64,000 nucleotides of DNA from Neisseria uirgultaei (GCF_962719845.1 NZ_CAUIYF010000007.1:59291-123290), one strand, 5' to 3'. Counted from the stretch's first letter, positions 7,731-16,443 are shown. Notes: a model not told the origin generated them from the letters alone. Translations and numbers: made by a program.

Positions 7731-7770
7731 ATGCCGTCTGAAACCCGGATTATCGGGCTTCAGACGGCAT
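7731..7770. terminator. paired uptake-sequence hairpin
   Basis: ATGCCGTCTGAA and TTCAGACGGCAT form a 12-bp stem with a loop that itself pairs (CCCG/CGGG). It probably terminates the - strand membrane-protein gene that ends at 7805. Confidence 0.75.
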
Positions 7771-7804
7771 GGGTCGGGTTTTGGGTTTCAACCGTCGCGT
7801 GCAA

Positions 7805-8497
7805 CTAAATAGGCATCCAGGCTGCGGCTTGCCGGTACCGATTTTGTGATAGCGCAAAAACAATTGGAAAAATAGTTAAAATTAAGACATTTTCCAATGC
7901 CTGCAAAAATTCCGTATCAAAACATAACCACTGCACACAAGCTGATATAAATAATGATTTCAAAGCAATAGAAATGAGAAATCCAACCTTATCCAAATTT
8001 TCGTTATCGTCCCAAAATATGTTTATCAACGGATACCATAAACATTTTGTCATTAACTTAGACAGCCCAAAAATTGGAACATATAAGGTAAGCGTAATAA
8101 ACCATACAAAAATATTAGCGTATCCGCCAGTCATTGAGATTTCAGGAAAATACATTCCAATATATTTGGTTTGACTCAAATAAAGCCGATTTGTACCAAA
8201 AGGGTCGTTGAATAAAATCGGCATAGGAGAAAATGCCAAAATAATCAAATAAGTAAGTGTATAAAAAGACACTTCGCCAATAAATTTTTTTACTTCACAG
8301 CTCCTCTTGGCTTTTATATCATTAGGATAAAACGACGTATCTTGAACAGGTATCCGATCAGAATTTCCAGATACCCATTCTTGACATTTATATCTGGATT
8401 TTTTCCATAAACCGGTAAATATACCTACAATAATAGCTGTAACAATACCGCAAACAATATTTAATACTATTGATTTCCAATCATTTGAATCAAGTAT
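7805..8497 (-). CDS. AT-rich integral membrane protein, start codon uncertain
   Basis: Unrecognised protein with several hydrophobic segments. The first conventional start in frame is GTG at 8272 (155 residues), but the frame is open upstream to 8497 and includes a clear membrane helix (IVCGIVTAIIVGIFTGLW) preceded by no ATG, GTG or TTG. A strong ribosome site, AAGGAAG, stands just before an ATA codon at 8497..8495, so I suspect an ATG-to-ATA change or use of a very rare start. The long form would have about 230 residues. Its codon use is far more AT-rich than that of polA next to it, suggesting transfer. Function unknown. Confidence 0.5.
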   Translation of the reverse strand: MLDSNDWKSIVLNIVCGIVTAIIVGIFTGLWKKSRYKCQEWVSGNSDRIPVQDTSFYPNDIKAKRSCEVKKFIGEVSFYTLTYLIILAFSPMPILFNDPFGTNRLYLSQTKYIGMYFPEISMTGGYANIFVWFITLTLYVPIFGLSKLMTKCLWYPLINIFWDDNENLDKVGFLISIALKSLFISACVQWLCFDTEFLQALENVLILTIFPIVFALSQNRYRQAAAWMPI

Positions 8498-8553
8498 TTT
8501 ACTTCCTTAAATTTTGATAAATCAAAACGTAACAGTTCAATACTTGTGCATTC

Positions 8554-11343
8554 TCAATGCGCCTCTTCCCAATTCTCCCCTACGCCAACCTCAGCCACCA
8601 GCGGTACATCCAATAATCCGCCGTCCACTTTCGCCATAATCTGCGGCAGTTTTTCTTTGACTAAATCCAGTTCGGCTTCAGGTACTTCCAGTACCAGTTC
8701 GTCATGCACCTGCATGACCAGTTTGCTGCCGATGCCGTCTGAAAGCCAGTTTCGCACGTCTATCATGGCGCGTTTGATGAGGTCGGAGGCGGTGCCTTGC
8801 ATGGGGGCGTTGATGGCGGCGCGTTCGGCTCCGGCGCGGGCGTTGGCGTTTTTATTGTGGATGTCGGACAGGTAGAGGCGGCGGCCGAACAGGGTTTCGA
8901 CGTAGCCTTGGGCGGCGGCTTGTTCTTTGGTGCGCTGCATGTATTCGGCGACGCCGGGATAGCGGGCGAAGTAGCGGTCGATAAAGTTTTTGGCGGAGAT
9001 GTTGTCGATGCCCAATGATTTGGCAAGGCCGTATTGGCCCATGCCATAAATCAGGCCAAAGTTGATGGTTTTGGCGTAGCGGCGTTGTTCGGACGAGACG
9101 TTTTCGGGGGCGATGCCGAACACTTCGGCGGCGGTGCGGCGGTGTACGTCTTCGCCGTTTTGGAACGCGGCAATCAGGGTTTTGTCGCCGGAGAGGTGCG
9201 CCATAATGCGCAGCTCGATTTGGGAATAGTCGGCGGAAACGATGACGCTGCCTTGCGGTGCGGTGAAGGCGCGACGTACGCGGCGGCCTTCGGCGGTGCG
9301 GATGGGGATGTTTTGCAGGTTGGGGTTGTTGCTGGCGAGGCGGCCGGTAATGGCAACGGCTTGGGCGTAGGTGGTATGCACGCGGCCGTCTTTGGGGGAA
9401 ATCATTTCGGGCAGTTTGTCGGTGTAGGTGGATTTGAGTTTCGCCAGGCTGCGGTTTTGCAGGATGATTTTGGGCAGCGGGTAATCGGGCGCGAGTTGCT
9501 CCAACACGGCTTCGTTGGTCGAAATGCCGCCTTTGGTGGTTTTTTTCAGCCCTTTTGTCGGGATGCCCATTTTGTCGAACAGGATTTCTTGAAGCTGTTT
9601 GGGCGAGTTGAGGTTGAACGGCTGGCCTGCGGCGGCGTAGGCTTCCTGTTCGAGCTTCATCAGCTCCGCGCCGAGTTCCGCGCTTTGGCGGGCGAGTTCG
9701 GCGCGGTCGATTTGCACGCCGCTGCGTTCCATTTCAAACAATACCTGCGCGACGGGCAGCTCCATTTTTTCATACATTTCAAGCTGTTTGGCGTCCATTT
9801 GCGCGCGCAGGTGTGCTTCGAGGCGCAAGGCGAAATCGGCGTCTTGGGCGGCGTATTCGGTCGCCTGCCCGATGGCGACATCGGCAAAACCGATTTGCTT
9901 CGCGCCTTTGCCGCACAGCGATTCGTAGGTAATGGTTTCCAAGCCCAGCCAGCGTTCGGACAATTCGTCCAAACCGTGTCCGAGATGGCTCTCGATGATG
10001 TAGGAAGCGAGCATCGCGTCGCCGGCAATGCCGTTCAGCGCGATGCCGTAGTTGGCGAAAACGTGTTGGTCGTATTTGAGGTTTTGTCCGATTTTTTTCA
10101 GGGCGGGATTTTCCAAATGCGGTTTCAGACGGCCTAATACGTCTTGCAAATCAAGCTGTTCGGGCGCGGCGGTCAGGCTGTGCCCTACGGGGATGTAAAC
10201 CGCTTCGCCTGCTTGGAACGCGATGCTGATGCCGACCAACGAGGCGTTCATCGCGTCTAGGGACGTGGTTTCCGTATCGATGCCGATTTTGTCCGCCTGC
10301 GACAGTTTGTCCAACAAAGCGGCAAACTGCGCTTCGGTGGTAACGGCTTGATAATCCAGCTTTTCCGGGGCTGGGGCATGTTCTATGATTTTTTCAGACG
10401 ACGTTTCCATGTCCAACGCCGCCTGCTCGCCGATGCTGTCGCTGCCGAACAAATCGCCGTCCGCCGCTTCGTGCATACGGCTTTCCGCTTCTTTCAGCCA
10501 AGTGCGGAAGCCCCAGCGTTTGAAATCGACAACCAGTTGCGCCCATTTAGGCGTAGTACGGCGCAGGCTTTCAAGGCCGTCTGAAAGCTCGGCGTGCAAG
10601 TCCACATCGGTTTTAATCGTTACCAAATCATACGACAGCGGCAGGCGCGGCAGGGCGGCACGCAGATTCTCGCCGACCTTGCCCTTGATTTCCGAAGCGT
10701 GTTCCATCACACCGGCCAGCGAGCCGTAAGCTTCCAGCCATTTCACCGCCGTTTTCGGGCCGCACTTTTCCACGCCCGGCACGTTGTCCACCTTGTCGCC
10801 CATCAGCGCGAGATAATCGCGGATTTGGTCGGGGCGCACGCCGAATTTCGCCTTCACACCTTCAATGTCCAGCGTTTCGCCGCTCATCGTGTTCACCAGC
10901 GTTACGCGTTCGTTCACCAACTGCGCCATGTCCTTATCGCCGGTGGACACCACCACATTCCAACCTGCTTCGCCTGCCATTGCCGCCAGCGTGCCAATCA
11001 CGTCATCCGCTTCGACTTGCGGAATCACCAGCACCGGCCAGCCCATCAACCGCACCAAATCCGGCAAGGCTTCCGCTTGAGGACGCAAATCGTCCGGCAT
11101 TGGCGGGCGCGTAGCCTTATAGTCGGGAAACATCTCGTGGCGGAAATTCTTACCCTTCGCATCAAACACCACCGCGCAATAATCGTGCACATAATCCGCC
11201 CGCAGTCGGCGTAGCATGTTCAACACGCCATACATCGCCCCCGTCGGCACACCATCAGGCGCGGTCAATTGCGCCATCGCGTGATAAGCGCGGTAGAGAT
11301 AAGAAGAGCCGTCAACGAGGAGAAGGGTGTGAATGGTTGCCAT
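8554..11343 (-). CDS. polA: DNA polymerase I
   Basis: A 929-residue enzyme for Okazaki fragment maturation and repair synthesis. Three domains are visible: an N-terminal 5'-3' exonuclease (about 1-290, with STGDKDMAQLV and a GDKVDNVPGVEKCGPKTA helix-hairpin-helix), a proofreading 3'-5' exonuclease (about 330-510, keeping DTETTSLD), and the family A polymerase domain with DYSQIELRIMAHLSGD (motif A), RRYAKTINFGLIYGMGQYGL (motif B) and MQVHDELVLEVPE (motif C). Length equals that of the E. coli enzyme. Uptake sequences occur inside the gene near 8730, 10125 and 10577. It is transcribed alone. Confidence 0.97.
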   Translation of the reverse strand: MATIHTLLLVDGSSYLYRAYHAMAQLTAPDGVPTGAMYGVLNMLRRLRADYVHDYCAVVFDAKGKNFRHEMFPDYKATRPPMPDDLRPQAEALPDLVRLMGWPVLVIPQVEADDVIGTLAAMAGEAGWNVVVSTGDKDMAQLVNERVTLVNTMSGETLDIEGVKAKFGVRPDQIRDYLALMGDKVDNVPGVEKCGPKTAVKWLEAYGSLAGVMEHASEIKGKVGENLRAALPRLPLSYDLVTIKTDVDLHAELSDGLESLRRTTPKWAQLVVDFKRWGFRTWLKEAESRMHEAADGDLFGSDSIGEQAALDMETSSEKIIEHAPAPEKLDYQAVTTEAQFAALLDKLSQADKIGIDTETTSLDAMNASLVGISIAFQAGEAVYIPVGHSLTAAPEQLDLQDVLGRLKPHLENPALKKIGQNLKYDQHVFANYGIALNGIAGDAMLASYIIESHLGHGLDELSERWLGLETITYESLCGKGAKQIGFADVAIGQATEYAAQDADFALRLEAHLRAQMDAKQLEMYEKMELPVAQVLFEMERSGVQIDRAELARQSAELGAELMKLEQEAYAAAGQPFNLNSPKQLQEILFDKMGIPTKGLKKTTKGGISTNEAVLEQLAPDYPLPKIILQNRSLAKLKSTYTDKLPEMISPKDGRVHTTYAQAVAITGRLASNNPNLQNIPIRTAEGRRVRRAFTAPQGSVIVSADYSQIELRIMAHLSGDKTLIAAFQNGEDVHRRTAAEVFGIAPENVSSEQRRYAKTINFGLIYGMGQYGLAKSLGIDNISAKNFIDRYFARYPGVAEYMQRTKEQAAAQGYVETLFGRRLYLSDIHNKNANARAGAERAAINAPMQGTASDLIKRAMIDVRNWLSDGIGSKLVMQVHDELVLEVPEAELDLVKEKLPQIMAKVDGGLLDVPLVAEVGVGENWEEAH

Positions 11344-11398
11344 GATAGTATCTGCTGATGAGAAAATAAAAATGACCTAATTATAAGGGATAATCAAA

Positions 11399-11429
11399 AT
11401 GCCGTCTGAAAGCCCATTTCAGACGGCAT
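11399..11429. terminator. paired uptake-sequence hairpin upstream of polA
   Basis: ATGCCGTCTGAAA and TTTCAGACGGCAT separated by GCCCA. It lies between polA and the - strand gene ending at 11446, so it terminates the DUF2247 gene transcript. Confidence 0.8.
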
Positions 11430-11445
11430 TTGAATCTGGCCTGCC

Positions 11446-11904
11446 TTATCTGCCCAAATATTTTGCCCAATTGAGATACAGCCGGGCAATATTTTCTTCA
11501 TAGCTGTGGGCAGAAGGAATATAACCGTCTTTAGGCGGCATATATCTGACAAATGATTCCATTTCTTCCGGGTAATCAAAATCTGCATAAATTTTTTCAA
11601 CTTCCCCCAAAGGATCCTCAAATTCTTCTTTTCTATGGAATACATCGCTTAAGAGGACGTACAGCCAATTTTTAGGGGAATAATCCCTCATTTCCGAAGC
11701 CAAATCTTCCAGAACAGGTTTTAATTCAAGAATATTAGATTTGTTGATTAAAGATAGCTTGAACACGCGTTCATCATGATCTGAAAGCGTCATTTTTCGG
11801 GCATAAGCTACTACATCAGCCCAACCCAAGTATTTATTCTCATATCCCCACAGAATATCCTTCCAAGAAAGGCGGACTTTTTGCGCGGTTAAATCAAGGT
11901 TCAT
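11446..11904 (-). CDS. DUF2247 family protein (immunity-like)
   Basis: A 152-residue acidic protein that fits DUF2247: N-terminal LSWKDILWGYENKYLGW, central NWLYVLLSDVF, and the conserved EKIYADFDYPEEMESFVRYM box near the C-terminus. Members are often found near polymorphic toxin islands and I infer an immunity role. It is the first of three small - strand genes (11446, 11983, 12351) separated by 60-90 nt. No toxin gene adjoins them. Confidence 0.75.
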   Translation of the reverse strand: MNLDLTAQKVRLSWKDILWGYENKYLGWADVVAYARKMTLSDHDERVFKLSLINKSNILELKPVLEDLASEMRDYSPKNWLYVLLSDVFHRKEEFEDPLGEVEKIYADFDYPEEMESFVRYMPPKDGYIPSAHSYEENIARLYLNWAKYLGR

Positions 11905-11982
11905 TTTTTACTCTGGTTGCCTGCTCCGTGTTCACGCATCGGTTTGCCTGCCCCGTCATTCCGCCCCTTCCGATTATGCCTG

Positions 11983-12264
11983 TTACGAAAAGTCTTCCAA
12001 ATGACGGCTGATTGCCTCTTCAACAGTCGGATACCAATCCATAAATGAAGCCTGCAATTCCTCTAAAACCAACTCATTGAATAAATCATCCAAATTCCGC
12101 CAATCCGTTTTTTCATCCGGATGGAGAAAATTTGCCATAACGACAGTATGTTTGTTTTGGGAATAATCCGATAAGGCGCAAATCATCAGATACCGCCCCA
12201 AATGCTCCAGATAAAAAATTCGTTTTTCCAAGGGAAACCGTTTATTCCGTTGCCCGTTTTCCAT
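11983..12264 (-). CDS. hypothetical 93-residue acidic protein
   Basis: No family recognised. The protein is acidic and soluble, with WRNLDDLFNELVLEELQASF in the middle and a helical C-terminus (TVEEAISRHLEDF). Its start at MENGQRNK is preceded by AAAGGATGAAAA on the - strand, a good ribosome site. Position between the DUF2247 gene and another small acidic gene, and its size, suggest a cluster of orphan immunity genes, but this is inference. Confidence 0.6.
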   Translation of the reverse strand: MENGQRNKRFPLEKRIFYLEHLGRYLMICALSDYSQNKHTVVMANFLHPDEKTDWRNLDDLFNELVLEELQASFMDWYPTVEEAISRHLEDFS

Positions 12265-12350
12265 TTTTCATCCTTTTTAACGTATCGGCTTCCGCGTCCT
12301 TCAAACTGGATTACCTGCCTTCCGCCAAGCAAACGCCCGCGCCCCTTTCA

Positions 12351-12674
12351 TCATTTGAATATCCGTTTGACCATATTTACCAGATAACTATCTTCTTTAT
12401 ATAAATCAATCAGCAAAGGCACGATACCCGGCTCATAAAATAATTCTGTCGTATCAGACGTTTCTTTTAAAGCGGAAATTATTTCCAACAGTTCATACCC
12501 GTATCGGGGATAAGCAAACAAATAGGGGACTGTTTCACGCAAGCATGAAAATGCTTCGTAACTTTGCATTTTCCATATATGTTCATCTTTAAAATCACTC
12601 AAATACCATTCATCCAATTCACTTTCCGGATCGGATATCAATCGGATAAATTCATTTAGTTCGTCCTTAAACAT
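12351..12674 (-). CDS. hypothetical 107-residue acidic protein
   Basis: Unrecognised. Strongly acidic N-terminal half (FIRLISDPESELDEWYLSDF) and a helical C-terminus ending VNMVKRIFK. It is oriented with the two small genes downstream of it. Its start lies only 20 nt from the 8-bp target duplication of the IS1016-type element, so its original promoter region has been separated by the insertion. Confidence 0.6.
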   Translation of the reverse strand: MFKDELNEFIRLISDPESELDEWYLSDFKDEHIWKMQSYEAFSCLRETVPYLFAYPRYGYELLEIISALKETSDTTELFYEPGIVPLLIDLYKEDSYLVNMVKRIFK

Positions 12675-12753
12675 ATCGAATCCTTAAACATAAAATCTAT
12701 TTGGGGCTGTCCTAGATAACTAGGGAAATTCAAATTAAGTTAGAATTATCCCT

Positions 12754-12921
12754 ATGAGAAAAAGTCGTCTAAGCCAGTATAAACAAAATAAACTCATTGA
12801 GCTATTTGTCGCAGGTGTAACTGCAAAAACAGCAGCAGAGTTAGTAGGCGTTAATAAAAATACCGCAGCCTATTATTTTCATCGTTTACGATTACTTTTT
12901 ATTTACAAAAAATGCAGATAA
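12754..12921 (+). pseudogene. IS1016-type transposase, N-terminal fragment
   Basis: Fifty-five codons from MRKSRLSQYKQNKLIELF through the helix-turn-helix region (GVTAKTAAELVGVNKNTAAY) to HRLRLLFIYKKCR-stop. Homology to the transposase ends at RLRLL, where the passenger segment begins. The rest of the enzyme resumes near 13973. Confidence 0.85.
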
Positions 12922-12987
12922 GAGTAATGTTTCTACTCGCCAAAATACAAGGCCTTTCATTCAACAACAAAATGGAGTGTAGAAACT

Positions 12988-13821
12988 ATGAAACAATGGA
13001 TGCTTTTAGGATTGCTGGGATTGGGCGCAGTGGCGCAGGCGCACGATGTTTGGGTGGCTGCACCGACACATCAGCCTGCCGGACAAATCCTGCATGCGGA
13101 TTTGGGTTACAGCCATGACTTCCCCAATGTCGAAAAAATCGCCGACGACCGCGTACATATTTTCAAACCGCTGCAATTGACCGGCAGCTCAAAGAAAACC
13201 GTTGATTTGGTAAATAAAGGCGAAAACTATCAATACGTTTCCAAAGCTGCTTTGCCTGAAGGCTCCTACTGGGTCAGCGCAACCTACAAACCGACTTTCT
13301 GGTCGAAAAACCAAGACGGTTGGAAACAGCAAACCTTGAAACAGCTGGCCGGTTCAACCTATTGCGAACAGGCGCAAATGTTCGGAAAGAGCTTTGTCCA
13401 AGTGGGCAACGGCGCAGTTGATGAAGCTGTCTTGACCCGCCCTATCGGCCAAGAGCTGGAACTGGTTCCGCTGAAAAATCCGAACGAAGTCAAAGCCGGC
13501 GGTATTTTGCCGGTCAAAGTCCTATACAAAGGCGAGCCTTTGGTTAAAGCCACCGTTACCGCCAGCTCGGACACTTTGGCGGAAATGGACTTGGAATCAA
13601 CCCATGACCACCGCGAACCTCAAGGCTTCTCCGGCAAAACCGATAAAAACGGCGTGGTCAATGTGATTACTCTGATTGACGGTTTGTGGAAAATCAAAGT
13701 CGTGAACGAGACCGATTACGGCGATAAAAGCGTATGTCAGAAAGACAATACTTACGCAACGCTGATTGTGCCTGTCGGTACCAAACGCGCAGCCGCACGC
13801 CATGCCCACCATCATCATTAA
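12988..13821 (+). CDS. DUF4198-family periplasmic protein carried inside the IS element
   Basis: A 277-residue secreted protein: signal peptide MKQWMLLGLLGLGAVAQA with cleavage before HDVWVAAPTH, then a DUF4198-type fold (DLGYSHDFPNVEKI, EGSYWVSATYKPTFW, GFSGKTDKNGVVNVITLIDG). It ends in a histidine-rich tail HAHHHH. Relatives are often linked to metal uptake, and the His tail hints at metal binding; neither is shown here. Its own ribosome site (GGAGTG) and a perfect uptake-sequence terminator travel with it. Its codon use is core-neisserial and quite unlike the AT-rich IS, so it was captured from a Neisseria chromosome. Confidence 0.85.
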   Translation: MKQWMLLGLLGLGAVAQAHDVWVAAPTHQPAGQILHADLGYSHDFPNVEKIADDRVHIFKPLQLTGSSKKTVDLVNKGENYQYVSKAALPEGSYWVSATYKPTFWSKNQDGWKQQTLKQLAGSTYCEQAQMFGKSFVQVGNGAVDEAVLTRPIGQELELVPLKNPNEVKAGGILPVKVLYKGEPLVKATVTASSDTLAEMDLESTHDHREPQGFSGKTDKNGVVNVITLIDGLWKIKVVNETDYGDKSVCQKDNTYATLIVPVGTKRAAARHAHHHH

Positions 13822-13834
13822 CAACCATTAAAAA

Positions 13835-13860
13835 AGGCCGTCTGAACTTTCAGACGGCCT
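13835..13860. terminator. paired uptake-sequence terminator of the passenger gene
   Basis: AGGCCGTCTGAACTTTCAGA followed by CGGCCT folds into a tight stem followed by T-rich sequence. It serves both the DUF4198 gene and the convergent gene fragment behind it. Confidence 0.85.
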
Positions 13861-13864
13861 TCAT

Positions 13865-13972
13865 TTATTCTAATTCATAACCCAAATTTCTAAAAAAACG
13901 GGAGAATGTTTCCAACTCATCACCATTTAATTGGGCAAAACGGACACGGTTGCAGCCGATCAAAACCACACT
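13865..13972 (-). pseudogene. 3' end of a convergent gene captured with the passenger
   Basis: On the - strand, 35 codons read VRFAQLNGDELETFSRFFRN then LGYELE-stop, with composition of a real protein C-terminus. It abuts the shared terminator and is cut where transposase sequence resumes. I cannot name the parent. Its presence shows the passenger is a random piece of chromosome spanning a convergent gene pair. Confidence 0.6.
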
Positions 13973-14487
13973 TTTATCAAAACAGTCCACATTTAGAAAT
14001 GTTTGATGGCAAAGTAGAAGCAGATGAAAGTTATTTTGGTGGACAACGCAAAGGTAAACGCGGTCGCGGTACTGCCGGTAAAATCGCTGTATTCGGTCTT
14101 TTGAAGCGAAATGGTACGGTTTATAGAATACTCAAACCGCTACTTTATTTCCTATTATCCGTGAACAAGTGAAACCTGACAGCATTGTTTATACGGATTA
14201 TTATCGTAGCTATGATGTATTAGATGTGAGCGGATTTAGCCATTTTAGCTTCGCTGAAACTTCGTTTTCGTATCAATCACAGCACACATTTTGCTGAACG
14301 ACAAAACCATATTAATGGAATTGAGAACTTTTGGAACCAAGCAAAACGTCATTTACGCAAGTTTAACGGCATTCCCAAAAAGCATTTTGAGCTGTATTTA
14401 AAGGAGTGCGAATGGCGTTTTAACAACAGTGAGATAAAAGTTCAAATTTCCATTTTAAAACAATTAGTAAAATCGAGTTTATCCTAG
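13973..14487 (+). pseudogene. IS1016-type transposase, C-terminal fragment
   Basis: Resumes at YQNSPHLEMFDGKVEADESY followed by FGGQRKGKRGRG, which includes the acidic catalytic region, but the frame fails after RNGTVYRILK. It continues in other frames as FPIIREQVKPDSIVYTDYYR and HINGIENFWNQAKRHLRKFN to KSSLS. About 22 extra bases near 14250 (AGCTTCGCTGAAACTTCG) also interrupt it. The enzyme is inactive. Confidence 0.85.
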
Positions 14488-14512
14488 TTATCTAGGACAG
14501 TCCCATCTATTT

Positions 14513-14760
14513 TTATCCCCATATCCTTATTTTCCACATCATGAATTTCAATGCCGTTAATATTTTGCGTTTTCCCAAGCCGTCCGCCACAGTATAAATT
14601 ATTTTTTATATCAATTATTTATATGTTTAACAACTTGCCGCAGGGCTTGCTTTGGCTGCGTATCAAGATTGTCCGGTTCGCGGCGGGCGTTTGCTTTGTT
14701 TCAAACAGGGCGGCGCGTTTGGGATTTTCAAGGGACGACAGGCAGGAAAAGGAAATAAAA
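14513..14760. other. intergenic stretch without a gene
   Basis: AT-rich sequence after the IS target duplication, then a short G+C-rich stretch. The open frame from 14551 across this region has no ribosome site and runs antisense into pyrD, so I do not call it. Confidence 0.4.
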
Positions 14761-14798
14761 ATGCCGTCTGAACGGCAAAACGTGCTTTCAGACGGCAT
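14761..14798. terminator. paired uptake-sequence terminator after pyrD
   Basis: ATGCCGTCTGAA and TTCAGACGGCAT with a short loop, 16 nt beyond the pyrD stop on the - strand. Confidence 0.8.
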
Positions 14799-14813
14799 TT
14801 TGAGCGGGACGCA

Positions 14814-15821
14814 TCATCGCGCCAAAGCCTTCAAACATTCTTTGACCAATGCCGGACCTTTGTATATCAATCCGCTGTACACCTGGACGGCGGTCGCGCC
14901 CAAGCGGATTTTCTCTGCCGCGTCCTTGCCGTTCATGATGCCGCCTACGCCGATAATCGGCAGCTTGCCGTCGATGTGATCTGCCAACAGCTTCAACACC
15001 CGATTACTTTTTTCATGAACGGGCAGCCCGCTCAAACCGCCCTGCTCGCCTGCGAGCGGATGGCTGCCGAGGCTTGATTTGTCGATGGTGGTGTTGGTAG
15101 CGATGATGCCGTCCATTTCGACGGATTTGACAACGTGGGCGATGTCTTCGATTTGTGCTTCATCCAAATCGGGGGCGATTTTGACGGCGAGCGGAACGTA
15201 TTTCCCGTGTACAGAGGCAAGCTGTGCCTGTTTGTTTTTCAAAGCCTCAAGCAATGCGCTCAACTCGTCGCCACCTTGCAGCGCGCGGAGGTTTTTGGTG
15301 TTGGGCGAGGAAATATTGACGGTGATGTAACTTGCGTGTGCGTAGGCTTTTTCGAGGCAGATTAAATAATCATCGGCAGCGTTTTCGATAGGTGTTATGG
15401 CGTTTTTGCCGATATTGATACCCAATACGCCGCTGAATTTACTTTTTTCGATGTTGCGTATCATGGTGTCGATACCGTGGTTGTTAAACCCCATTCGGTT
15501 AATGATGCCTTGGTGTTCGGGAACGCGAAAGAGACGCGGCTGCGGGTTGCCCGGCTGCGGTTTGGGCGTAACCGTGCCGATTTCGAGGAAGCCGAAACCG
15601 AGCGCGGCCAAAGCGTCGATGTATTCGCCGTTTTTATCGAGCCCTGCGGCAAGTCCGACAGGGTTGGGCAAATCCATGCCCATCAGTTTTACAGGTTTGG
15701 TACGGTTGTCGGTTACGGGAATCAGACCCAATTTATAAACCGTGTTGAGCGCGTCGAGCGTGAAGTGGTGGGCTTTCTCGGCATCGAGTGCAAACAGGAT
15801 GCGGCGGGCAAGTGGATACAT
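14814..15821 (-). CDS. pyrD: dihydroorotate dehydrogenase (quinone), class 2
   Basis: A 335-residue membrane-associated flavoprotein that oxidises dihydroorotate to orotate in pyrimidine synthesis, passing electrons to quinone. I start it at [20 protein letters not shown], which begins the class 2 N-terminal helix that binds the membrane; the longer open frame adds 23 unlikely residues. Visible motifs: [16 protein letters not shown] (FMN phosphate region), [14 protein letters not shown] with the catalytic serine, and [15 protein letters not shown] followed by [10 protein letters not shown]. It is monocistronic and divergent from acpP. Confidence 0.95.
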   Translation of the reverse strand: MYPLARRILFALDAEKAHHFTLDALNTVYKLGLIPVTDNRTKPVKLMGMDLPNPVGLAAGLDKNGEYIDALAALGFGFLEIGTVTPKPQPGNPQPRLFRVPEHQGIINRMGFNNHGIDTMIRNIEKSKFSGVLGINIGKNAITPIENAADDYLICLEKAYAHASYITVNISSPNTKNLRALQGGDELSALLEALKNKQAQLASVHGKYVPLAVKIAPDLDEAQIEDIAHVVKSVEMDGIIATNTTIDKSSLGSHPLAGEQGGLSGLPVHEKSNRVLKLLADHIDGKLPIIGVGGIMNGKDAAEKIRLGATAVQVYSGLIYKGPALVKECLKALAR

Positions 15822-15929
15822 GACAGGGCTTTCTGCTTCAGATGGAAATGCTGTCATTTTAACCGAAATCCCGCCAAACATACGGCACACAGGTCAAACT
15901 TGAACGGCAAAACCCGCCGCACCCAAAAA

Positions 15930-15957
15930 TGTACAAATCCGCAAATATTGATATAAT
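15930..15957 (+). promoter_or_regulatory. candidate acpP promoter
   Basis: A perfect TATAAT at 15952..15957 with TGTACA 16 nt upstream. It lies 96 nt before the acpP start. The -35 match is weak. Confidence 0.4.
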
Positions 15958-16052
15958 AGGCATTAGATAGAAAACTCTATTAAAAGTCGGTACAATACCA
16001 CCGATTTATTTCCCTTAAACAACCTGCCGCAAGGCATAAAGGAACGACTGAC

Positions 16053-16289
16053 ATGTCAAACATCGAACAACAAGTTAAGAAAATTGTTGCTGAACAACTG
16101 GGCGTAAACGAAGCCGACGTGAAAAACGAATCTTCTTTCCAAGACGACTTGGGCGCGGATTCTTTGGACACCGTGGAGCTGGTTATGGCTTTGGAAGAAG
16201 CCTTCGGCTGCGAAATCCCCGACGAAGATGCCGAAAAAATCACCACCGTCCAACTGGCTATCGACTACATCAATGCCCACAACGGCTAA
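16053..16289 (+). CDS. acpP: acyl carrier protein
   Basis: A 78-residue acidic protein that carries growing acyl chains on phosphopantetheine during type II fatty acid synthesis. The attachment serine is in [16 protein letters not shown]. Length and acidity are typical. A strong AAGGAACGA ribosome site precedes the ATG. fabF follows 154 nt downstream, a common neisserial pair. A single uptake sequence half lies in the gap near 16381. Confidence 0.97.
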   Translation: MSNIEQQVKKIVAEQLGVNEADVKNESSFQDDLGADSLDTVELVMALEEAFGCEIPDEDAEKITTVQLAIDYINAHNG

Positions 16290-16443
16290 CCGGTCGTCGC
16301 CCGACACACAGCCTCTGCTGCACCGCGCAATAGAGGCTTTTCCCTTATATGGCAAACTGTTTGAACCCCTGCCGCAAATTTCAGACGGCATCTGCACGAC
16401 AGCCGCATATGCCCCCATTCCGACAACCAACAGCGAGGTTATC

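Larger units (their letters stand above)
12695..14512. mobile_element. IS1016-type (IS1595 family) element with a passenger segment and target duplication
   Basis: Inverted ends GGGGCTGTCCTAGATAACTA (from 12703) and the matching right end finishing at 14504 are flanked by the direct repeat ATCTATTT (12695..12702 and 14505..14512), an 8-bp target duplication as expected for IS1595-family transposition. A plain IS1016 is about 0.7 kb. This one is about 1.8 kb because roughly 1.07 kb carrying a DUF4198 gene interrupts the transposase frame between YYFHRLRLL and YQNSPHLEMFDG. The transposase is also broken by later changes. Confidence 0.9.

Noticed and set aside
14551..14979. 142-codon open frame on the + strand
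   Set aside because: It has no ribosome site, runs through a terminator hairpin and antisense into pyrD, and has no family-like composition.
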